DNA of 5,499 bases, from assembly GCA_937864275.1 (NCBI GenBank), contig CALMIW010000259.1:1-5499 (forward strand). The letters run 5' to 3'. Below, one piece after another: positions 1-5,125 of this stretch. The DNA comes from an uncultured Dehalococcoidia bacterium. GTDB lineage: Bacteria; Chloroflexota; Dehalococcoidia; Tepidiformales; Tepidiformaceae. How positions within the stretch are numbered: the first letter of the stretch is position 1; each line of letters begins with the position of its first letter. A program made the position numbers and the translations under genes. The notes below the pieces were generated by a model. That model ran no database searches. It had not been told where the DNA came from and saw only the letters and a program-made list of their open reading frames with translations.

Positions 1-158
1 GGCTGCTCCCCCGCCCTGCCGCCCGTTTCGGGCCCCGCCTCGGGCAACGTGGTGGTGAGCACGGCCAACACCGGTGGGCTCAACGACACGGGTATCGCGC
101 TGTGGATGGGGCCCGATTGCTTCAACCGCACATTGGTGGCCTGCGACGACGATGGCGG
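1..158 (+). CDS. Possible fragment of a secreted repeat-type protein (plus strand, partial at both ends)
   Basis: Frame 1 of the plus strand is open from the left edge. At about 46-159 it reads like a beta-sandwich repeat of secreted bacterial proteins: a VVVST strand, then NDTGIALW, a Cys (codon 40), LVAC and DDDGG. This resembles the widespread pattern DT-x-L-x-V/L-W/Y ... C ... L-x-A-C-x-DD found in pre-peptidase-C-like and related extracellular domains (recognised from memory, not searched). By hand count, 5 of the first 47 codons end in A or T, so the frame has the coding bias of the window. That bias does not prove the strand, because one minus-strand frame shares the same third positions. 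The likeness ends near 158, where the opposite strand begins to encode the GTPase. If real, this is the remnant of another gene joined to the GTPase gene. The alternative is a coincidental shadow of a frameshifted GTPase gene. Confidence 0.35.
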
Positions 159-669
159 CATCGGCGATCCCCGCCAGGTTCCGGGCGGCCTCGCCAAAGC
201 CCGTGCTCAAGCCGCCGACGCCCGGCGTGTCGATCAGGCTGAACCCGCGCTCCAGGAACCGGTTCGGTGTTTCCACAACGGCCACGAGCCTGCGCACTCC
301 AGAGGAGGCGCGGTCATCTTCGAGCACCATCCCGGGAAGCTCCGCGAGTTCCCCGGTGACCAGGCGCTGTCCTTCGCCGTCGGCCACGGTGAGGGTCACC
401 GAATTCGCGTTTCCGTTCCGGAAGATCGTCGGCACGGCGGTCGAGCGGTCCGGCACCGTTGGACACAAACTCGCCCCAAGGAGTCCGTTCACGAGGGACG
501 ACTTGCCGCGCTTGAATTCGCCCGTCACGGCGAGCACGAGCGCCTCCCGGTCGGTCCTCCCGAGGGCGTCTTCGATTCGCAGCGAAAGGTCCTGACGGCC
601 CATCTCCCGGCAGAGCGCGCCAACGCCGCCGATGACGGCGCGAATCGGGGGAGCCTCGTCTGAAGTCAC
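1..669 (-). CDS. Dynamin-family (bacterial dynamin-like) GTPase, N-terminal part only
   Basis: This is the N-terminal half of the GTPase domain of a dynamin-like protein, a family that remodels membranes using GTP. Numbered from GTG at 669, the P-loop (G1) is GEFKRGKS at residues 50-57, followed by SLVNGLL. A G2-type Thr is likely T77 in the segment RSTAVPT. G3 is DTPGVGG at 147-153, followed by the usual IADAAIVVA at 168-176. The frame stays open to the left edge (223 codons), but after A176 (position 142) it turns His/Gly/Arg-rich, loses the GC3 bias, and shows no G4 (TKxD) motif. GTG 669 lies 10 bases after the Hsp70 stop, which argues for one operon. ATG at 603 (residue 23) is an alternative start, and neither has a convincing Shine-Dalgarno. 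The P-loop and G3 make the family call firm. The full length and anything beyond position 142 are uncertain: there may be a chimera, a truncation or a frameshift. Confidence 0.8.
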   Translation of the reverse strand, partial: MTSDEAPPIRAVIGGVGALCREMGRQDLSLRIEDALGRTDREALVLAVTGEFKRGKSSLVNGLLGASLCPTVPDRSTAVPTIFRNGNANSVTLTVADGEGQRLVTGELAELPGMVLEDDRASSGVRRLVAVVETPNRFLERGFSLIDTPGVGGLSTGFGEAARNLAGIADAAIVVAGHQCAVEAIGPHPQRDTRVVEPTGVGRAHHHVARGGARNGRQGGGAA

Positions 670-679
670 CGCGCGGGCC

Positions 680-2425
680 TCACGGGAGATTGAAGCAGTT
701 CCCCGTCCCCGGCCGGACGCTGTGGTCGGCGTTGGCGACGAGGACGCACATCTGTTTCGCCGCCGCCGGTTTCTCGGAAACGGAGTACCCGGTGAACGGG
801 GACGGCCCGCCGTACACGATCCAGGGGCCGGCCCCCGGCACACCGGCGGCCGAGACGGGCACCGTATCCCAGAAGAAATGCACGTGGGTCACGCCTTCTA
901 CTCCGTTCAGGGCGAGGGCCGTCGTGGTGAACTCCACCCAGTAGCGGCCATTGGAAACCGTGATTCCCTTAATCGCCGCGGACGGAGCCGGAGTTGCGGT
1001 GGGTACGGGGGTGACCACGGCTGCGGCCGTCCAGGTGGGAGCCGGCGTGTTGACCTGCGCCGCGGCGGGCGCCGTCGCCGTCGCCGTCGATTCTCCGCCG
1101 GCCGGCGTCTCATCGTCAGAGCCGCCGCGTGTGAGCGCGAAGGCCGCCGCCGCTACGGCAACGGCTGCTACCACGCCCCCGACACCGAGCAACATCGTCT
1201 TCGATCTGCCGGCGTTCGGCGTCGAACCTCCGGATGCGGCGGCGGGCGCTGGTCGCGCGGGCGGCTCGCGCGGAGGTGCGGCCGGTGCCGACACGGCTTC
1301 GGACGCAGCAACACCAGTGACAGAAGGCGCCACCGCCACCGGAGCCGGCGCCGGGGCGGCCGGAGCAGCGCTGCGGGCGGCCATCATGGCGGCGCCCAAG
1401 GCAATTGCGTGTTTCGGGTGCGCGTCCACCATCACCGGCGAACCGGCCGCCGCGGAAACGGTCTGGCCGACGAGCGGAATGCGCGAACTCCCGCCGACCA
1501 GCAGGACGCGTTCGATCTGCTCGAGTTCGATGCCGGCACTCGCCGCTGCCCGCCGGAGCGCGTCCACGGTTTCTTCGATGCGCGGACGGATCATCGCCTC
1601 GAACTCGGCGCGGGTGAGCCGCACCTGCGTCTGCACGGCCGGCAGCAGCACCTGGATGGTGGTCTCGGTGTCGGACGAGAGCGCTTCCTTCGCCTCGCGG
1701 CACTCCTCCCGCAGGCGCGCCAGGGCGGCGCGGCCCGCTTCGGTCTCGCCGATGGCCTTGAGGTTCAGCTCCAGCGAATCGGACACGTGGGCGAAGACCG
1801 ACTGGTCGAAGTCAACGCCTCCGAGGCGGTCGATACCGTCGGGAACGCCGATGAGCAGGAAGCCGTCCTCCGTCTTTTCCAGGATCGCGGCATCGAACGT
1901 CCCGCCGCCGAGGTCGTATACCGCGACCTTCTCCCCGACGGAAACGCGCTCGTGCGATGCGTAATAGACGGCTGCAGCGGCTGGCTCCGAACAGAAGACC
2001 GGGCGCGGGATCCCGGCCTGCCGGCACGCTTCAGCGAGCAGGTCGAGCCGGTAGGCGCTGTAGCTCGCCGGGTGGGTGACGGCAATCGCCGCGGGCGGCC
2101 CGCCTTCGCGGGCGCTCACTTCGGCGACGACAGACTTGAGGACGTGCGAACTCAAGGCTTCGGCGCTGTACGGCGTCCCACCGAGGAGGAGCGGCACCGG
2201 GTCGCCGAGCCGGCGCTTAAACTCACGCGCGCTGCGTCCGGGCTCGGTGGCGGACCTTCTCATGGCCGCATCGCCGACGAGCATTTCGCCGTCTTCCCGC
2301 AGCAGGACTGTGCTCGGGATGGAGGCGGCCCGGTCGCCAAGCTGGAAGATCTCGGTGCGCCCCTCGCGGGTGACCGCCGCAGCCGTGTAGGTAGTGCCGA
2401 GGTCGATTCCGAGGGTGTAGCTCAT
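680..2425 (-). CDS. Membrane-anchored Hsp70-family ATPase with an extracytoplasmic C-terminal domain
   Basis: The protein has 581 residues. Residues 1-352 form a complete actin-like Hsp70 ATPase: phosphate-1 loop GIDLGTT (6-12), the catalytic Lys in FKRRLG (69-74, K70), phosphate-2 YDLGGGTFD (170-178), EAKEALSSD (244-252), and the adenosine/third signature VLLVGGSSRIPLV (307-319). There is no substrate-binding beta-sandwich or helical lid, so it is not a DnaK chaperone. An Ala/Pro linker (353-408) leads to one hydrophobic helix (411-431), preceded by R407 and K409. A Thr/Pro/Ala linker (436-485) follows, then a compact domain (486-581) with HVHFFWDTVP, GPWIVYGG and two Cys (560, 577) that could form a disulfide. 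I read the ATPase as cytoplasmic and the tail as outside. The tail resembles domains I associate with Chloroflexota proteins, but I cannot name its family. The gene heads an operon with the dynamin-like GTPase, 10 bases downstream. ATG 2425 is chosen because the phosphate-1 loop follows at the usual distance. Confidence 0.93.
   Translation of the reverse strand: MSYTLGIDLGTTYTAAAVTREGRTEIFQLGDRAASIPSTVLLREDGEMLVGDAAMRRSATEPGRSAREFKRRLGDPVPLLLGGTPYSAEALSSHVLKSVVAEVSAREGGPPAAIAVTHPASYSAYRLDLLAEACRQAGIPRPVFCSEPAAAAVYYASHERVSVGEKVAVYDLGGGTFDAAILEKTEDGFLLIGVPDGIDRLGGVDFDQSVFAHVSDSLELNLKAIGETEAGRAALARLREECREAKEALSSDTETTIQVLLPAVQTQVRLTRAEFEAMIRPRIEETVDALRRAAASAGIELEQIERVLLVGGSSRIPLVGQTVSAAAGSPVMVDAHPKHAIALGAAMMAARSAAPAAPAPAPVAVAPSVTGVAASEAVSAPAAPPREPPARPAPAAASGGSTPNAGRSKTMLLGVGGVVAAVAVAAAAFALTRGGSDDETPAGGESTATATAPAAAQVNTPAPTWTAAAVVTPVPTATPAPSAAIKGITVSNGRYWVEFTTTALALNGVEGVTHVHFFWDTVPVSAAGVPGAGPWIVYGGPSPFTGYSVSEKPAAAKQMCVLVANADHSVRPGTGNCFNLP
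1071..1088. repeat. Three tandem copies of GCCGTC inside the Hsp70 linker
   Basis: The hexamer GCCGTC occurs three times in direct tandem. On the minus strand it encodes the alternating Thr-Ala run at residues 447-452 of the Hsp70 protein, just outside the predicted membrane helix. It is in frame and a multiple of three, so copy-number change would lengthen or shorten the outer linker without breaking the gene. Confidence 0.7.
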
Positions 2426-2433
2426 GCGGCGCT

Positions 2434-2463
2434 ATTGTGGAGGCTAGGCATCATCGTCGTCAC
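2434..2463 (-). promoter_or_regulatory. Candidate promoter of the Hsp70-dynamin operon
   Basis: Read on the minus strand, GTGACG (2463-2458) lies 18 bases before CACAAT (2439-2434). Each hexamer matches four of six bases of the sigma-70-type consensus. CACAAT ends 8 bases before ATG 2425, so transcription would begin at or very near the start codon. No Shine-Dalgarno is visible, which fits a leaderless mRNA. TAGCCT a little further upstream is an alternative -10. Confidence 0.4.
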
Positions 2464-2633
2464 CGTCTTTCTGTTCGGGCAGGTTGACGTTCCGGCTTGC
2501 GCGGCCGGGAGCGCTGATCCACGACACACTAGCCCGACTGGCTGCTCGCATGCCAGACCACAAGAGACACATTCTGTATCCCCGCACCGGCGCTTAACCA
2601 GTGCTTCGCTTCGCCCTTCTCACGTCTGCCTTG

Positions 2634-2639
2634 TACGCT
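2634..2639 (+). promoter_or_regulatory. Candidate -10 element of argS
   Basis: TACGCT fits TANNNT and ends 9 bases before ATG 2649. The bases between show no Shine-Dalgarno. A start site 6-8 bases downstream would make the mRNA leaderless or nearly so. No good -35 hexamer is seen at the proper distance, so the call is tentative. Confidence 0.3.
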
Positions 2640-2648
2640 GTTCACTCA

Positions 2649-3425
2649 ATGCCCGACACCCGAACGATTCGCCAGTATCTCGCCGACCTCATCGACCGCG
2701 CGGCCAAGGCAGCTGTCAGCGCGGGCGAACTGCCGGATGTCCCGCTCCCGGCGGCGGTTATCGAGCGTCCGAAGGACGCGGCGAATGGCGACTTCGCTAC
2801 CGCACTCCCGCTTCGGCTGGCGCGCGCGGCAATGAAGCCTCCGCTCGACGTGGCGGCTGCCATCGCGAAATACATCGAGCGCGACGAGATCCTCGAGCCA
2901 GCCGAAGTAGCAGCACCCGGGTTCATCAACCTTCGCCTTTCGAACGCGTTCATCCAGGCGCAGGTGGAGCATGTGATCCGCGAAGGAGCTCGCTACGCCG
3001 ACCTTGATCTCGGCACCGGGCGAAAAGCCCAGGTCGAATTCGTTTCCGCGAACCCGACCGGCCCGCTCCACGTTGGCAACGGCCGGGGCGCGGCTATCGG
3101 CGACGCCCTCGCTTCGGCGCTCATCGCCGCAGGCTACGACGTCTCCCGCGAGTACTACGTCAACGATGCCGGCACGCAGGCGGACACGTTCACCGACACC
3201 CTCTACGCCCGCTATCAGCAGCTTTTCGGGCGAGAGGTGGAGATCCCAAAGGACGGATACCCCGGCGAATACATGGCCGAACTGGCGGCCCAGATTCGCG
3301 AAGAAGCGGGCGACACCTTCCTGCGGCCAGAAGGCGACGCGGCTCCCGGCGAACTGAGCAACCTAGGCATTGAACTGATGGTCCGGAACATTCGCGAGAC
3401 GCTCAGCCGGTTCGGCGTGCGCTAG
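2649..3425 (+). CDS. argS: ArgS N-terminal part (258 aa before the TAG)
   Basis: This is the part translated if the TAG terminates. Residues 1-90 form the Add-1-type N-terminal domain that binds the tRNA D-loop in ArgS, recognisable by IERPKDAANGDFAT (38-51). The catalytic Rossmann fold begins at about residue 125 with VEFVSANPTGPLHVGN, in which HVGN (141-144) is the HIGH-type ATP signature. REYYVNDAGTQ (167-177), which helps bind arginine and ATP, follows. The product ends at GVR258, inside the catalytic domain. It would lack the second ATP signature and the anticodon-binding domain, so it should be inactive on its own. Confidence 0.85.
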   Translation: MPDTRTIRQYLADLIDRAAKAAVSAGELPDVPLPAAVIERPKDAANGDFATALPLRLARAAMKPPLDVAAAIAKYIERDEILEPAEVAAPGFINLRLSNAFIQAQVEHVIREGARYADLDLGTGRKAQVEFVSANPTGPLHVGNGRGAAIGDALASALIAAGYDVSREYYVNDAGTQADTFTDTLYARYQQLFGREVEIPKDGYPGEYMAELAAQIREEAGDTFLRPEGDAAPGELSNLGIELMVRNIRETLSRFGVR

Positions 3426-4349
3426 GACGCGTGGTTCAGCGAGAAGTCGTTGTACGACCCGGAAGGCCCCTACAGCGTCGCGATGGGGATCCTCCGTGAG
3501 AAGGGTCTGCTCGCCGACAAGGAGGGCGCCCTCTGGTTCTCATCGAGCGAGCTCGGCGAGGACAAGGACAACGTGGTCGTCCGCTCGGACGGGCACCCTA
3601 CGTACTACGCCAGCGACATCGCCTATCACTGGGACAAGTTCATCCGGCGCGGTTTCGACCTTGTGATCGACGTTTGGGGCGCCGACCACCACGGCCACGT
3701 CTCCCGGCTGAAGACAGCGACACGCGCGGTCGGCGCGAATGCCGACGGACTTCACATCCTGCTCTACCAGCTGGTGACGCTGAAACGCGGGACTGAGGTT
3801 GTGCGCCTCTCCAAGCGGAGCGGCGAGATCATCACGCTCGATGAACTCATCGAGGAGGTCGGCGCCGACGCTGCACGGTTCTTCTTCCTGCTGCGCTCGC
3901 CCGGCGCCCAGATGGATTTCGACCTCGACCTCGCGGTGAAGCAGTCGAGCGACAACCCCGTGCTTTATGTGCAGTACGCCCACGCCCGGCTCTGCTCCAT
4001 CCTTGAGCGTGCGCGCGAGCAGGGACTCTCCCCCGAAGGCGGGGACGTCTCACGTCTGACGCACGCGTCCGAACTCTCCCTTGTGCGGGAGATGATGCGG
4101 CTGACCGACGTGATCGAGGTGGTGGTGACATCGCTGGAACCCCAGCAGTTGCCGCACTACGCGATGTCGCTGGCCAACTCATTCCACGCGTTCAACGATG
4201 CGTTCAAGCAGGCGAACGACCCGTCGCTCAAGGTGATCACCGAAGATGCCGAGCTCTCGCGAGCGCGCTTGCGGCTGGTACTCGCCGCGAAGATCGCCCT
4301 CGCGCGCGTGCTCGAGATCATGGGCATGACGGCTCCGGAGAAGATGTAA
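3426..4349 (+). CDS. argS: ArgS C-terminal part (codons 260-566 after the TAG)
   Basis: This continues the synthetase in the same frame. Numbered on the full gene, it contains TYYASDIAYH (318-327), GADHHGHV (344-351), the KMSKS-type signature RLSKRSG (386-392), and the anticodon-binding DALR domain beginning with YVQYAHAR (440-447). It ends in the typical APEKM. Possible independent starts are TTG 3450 and ATG 3483, but neither has a credible ribosome site and both would omit part of the catalytic fold. A working split enzyme is therefore unlikely. The last 32 bases overlap the end of the convergent DUF429 gene. Confidence 0.85.
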   Translation, partial: DAWFSEKSLYDPEGPYSVAMGILREKGLLADKEGALWFSSSELGEDKDNVVVRSDGHPTYYASDIAYHWDKFIRRGFDLVIDVWGADHHGHVSRLKTATRAVGANADGLHILLYQLVTLKRGTEVVRLSKRSGEIITLDELIEEVGADAARFFFLLRSPGAQMDFDLDLAVKQSSDNPVLYVQYAHARLCSILERAREQGLSPEGGDVSRLTHASELSLVREMMRLTDVIEVVVTSLEPQQLPHYAMSLANSFHAFNDAFKQANDPSLKVITEDAELSRARLRLVLAAKIALARVLEIMGMTAPEKM

Positions 4350-5091
4350 CCGGCCTGGGCACGGCGATGTAGCCTTCGGCCGCGTTCCCGAAGGTCGTCA
4401 GCCCCTCGGACCCATGTCTCCAGGCGTGATGCGCCGCCAGCGCACAGGCCACCGCGTCGAGACGGTCTTCCGTCGCCTTGAGCGCCGCCCCACCGCCAAG
4501 CGCGATCGATTCCGTGAGCAGCCCGCCGGCCGCCGGATCGACCAGACACGGCAGCTGCTCGACGGCGTAGTCCCGAAGCAGCGTCCGTAACTGGTTCAGC
4601 GGGCCGAGCCGGGCGGCCAGCGGGCCCTTCTTGTACTTCAGCGCGAACGCCGCGCCGAGCAAGCTGACCGCGGTCGCGTGGGGGAAGACCTCCAGGGCGC
4701 GGCGTCCGGGCGCCTCGGCGGCGATGCCCTCAGGGCTCAGGTCCCATCCACTGGCGGCCAGCAGCGCACCGAACCGCGGTCCTTCGCCAATACTGTGACC
4801 GTCGTTAAAGTCCGTCCGGGCAGCGAAGGCGAACACGCCGAACCGGCCGTACGCGCGGGCGAGTTCGGCTTCCGCGCGGCGGTTCGGACCGACGATGAGC
4901 GGCGCATCGATGCCGGCGACCACGTCCGGGCCGAGGGCCGCGAGCAAGTGGAGCACGCCTTCCGCGTCGGTTTCCGGCGGCGTGACCGAGATGTCGACCA
5001 CCCTCGACGAGAGGCCTTCGACTTCGAGCAGGCAGACGCCGGTCGGTTTGCGGCCGCTCCAGGCGAGGTCGATGCCCGCGATCACCACCAT
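4318..5091 (-). CDS. DUF429 family protein (predicted RNase H-like fold)
   Basis: The product has 257 residues. Family marks, in order, are GIDLAWSG (6-13) with a first Asp at D8, AGIDAPL (59-65) with D63, the RRAEAELARAYGRFGV helix (71-86), LEVFPHA (133-139) with E134, KYKKG (152-156), and EDRLDAVACALAAHHAW (208-224) with D212. The spaced acidic residues fit the RNase H-like fold predicted for DUF429, so nuclease activity is possible, but as far as I know the function is unproven. No signal peptide or membrane segment is seen, so it is likely cytoplasmic. It is encoded alone: convergent with argS, overlapping it by 32 bases, and divergent from the phosphatase gene across 34 bases. ATG 5091 is chosen because GIDLAW follows within six residues. 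The stop is TGA at 4320-4318. Confidence 0.85.
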   Translation of the reverse strand: MVVIAGIDLAWSGRKPTGVCLLEVEGLSSRVVDISVTPPETDAEGVLHLLAALGPDVVAGIDAPLIVGPNRRAEAELARAYGRFGVFAFAARTDFNDGHSIGEGPRFGALLAASGWDLSPEGIAAEAPGRRALEVFPHATAVSLLGAAFALKYKKGPLAARLGPLNQLRTLLRDYAVEQLPCLVDPAAGGLLTESIALGGGAALKATEDRLDAVACALAAHHAWRHGSEGLTTFGNAAEGYIAVPRPVTSSPEPSCP

Positions 5092-5097
5092 GCGCCA

Positions 5098-5103
5098 AGG
5101 CTA
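5098..5103 (-). promoter_or_regulatory. Candidate -10 element of the DUF429 gene
   Basis: On the minus strand, TAGCCT (5103-5098) fits TANNNT and ends 6 bases before ATG 5091. No Shine-Dalgarno precedes the start codon, so a leaderless mRNA is suggested. The -35 position would fall next to the phosphatase start codon and shows no good match. Confidence 0.3.
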
Positions 5104-5112
5104 TTCGCGCCG

Positions 5113-5118
5113 TAGCAT
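5113..5118 (+). promoter_or_regulatory. Candidate -10 element of the inositol-monophosphatase-family gene
   Basis: TAGCAT matches four of six bases of TATAAT and ends 7 bases before ATG 5126, again with no Shine-Dalgarno between. Its -35 region would lie over the first codon of the divergent DUF429 gene, so the two promoters would share the same 34-bp gap. Confidence 0.3.
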
Positions 5119-5125
5119 CCGCGCG

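Larger units (their letters stand above)
2426..2648. other. Divergent intergenic region between the Hsp70 gene and argS
   Basis: The 223 bases hold no gene I can support; frames crossing them are extensions of antisense frames. The region must carry promoters for both flanking genes. It contains an imperfect inverted repeat GACACA-TTC-TGTATC (2566-2580, one mismatch between the arms) and a shorter perfect one, CTGGC-9 nt-GCCAG (2538-2556). Neither is followed by a T-run, so they are not terminators. Either could be an operator, but chance is possible. No tRNA cloverleaf, T-box or riboswitch core was recognised. Confidence 0.6.
2649..4349 (+). pseudogene. argS: Arginyl-tRNA synthetase gene interrupted by an in-frame TAG (codon 259)
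   Basis: Arginyl-tRNA synthetase charges tRNA-Arg with arginine in the cytoplasm. From ATG 2649 to TAA 4347-4349 there are 566 codons in one uninterrupted register, the normal length for the bacterial family. The single exception is codon 259 (3423-3425), which reads TAG. The flanking residues, FGVR before and DAWFSE after, match the conserved stretch where homologues carry Phe or Tyr, so TAG is one base from an expected TAC or TAT. No base is gained or lost and everything downstream is well conserved. The gene is therefore either freshly mutated, misread in the assembly, or read through. Because ArgS is normally essential and single-copy, a sequence error or a read-through codon is more likely than long-standing decay. 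ATG 2649 is preferred over GTG 2601 because the family's N-terminal helix starts there. Confidence 0.85.

Noticed and set aside
951..1964. A 337-codon plus-strand frame rich in Ala, Ser and Thr
   Set aside because: It is an antisense shadow of the Hsp70 gene, with no family motif and no start signal.
2490..2600. Possible tRNA suggested by the string TTAACCA near 2594-2600
   Set aside because: No cloverleaf, no T-loop GGTTCGA core and no matching acceptor stem could be drawn on either strand.
632..3007. A very long open frame on the plus strand (about 790 codons)
   Set aside because: It is antisense to the Hsp70 gene, then crosses the intergenic region and reads argS out of frame. The translation is Arg/Gly/His-rich with no motifs, the usual shadow of a high-G+C gene.
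3423..3425. Pyrrolysine insertion at the TAG
   Set aside because: The position is normally Phe or Tyr in ArgS with no reason to carry pyrrolysine, and no pyl gene is in the window. A point change or assembly error is simpler.
4333..4340. Palindrome CTCCGGAG near the argS end as a terminator
   Set aside because: It has no loop and no following T-run, and it lies in the coding sequence of both overlapping genes.
3450..4349. Independent gene starting at TTG 3450, making ArgS a two-subunit enzyme
   Set aside because: The upstream purines simply encode the conserved SEKS segment. The start would drop conserved residues within the catalytic fold, and known ArgS is a single chain.
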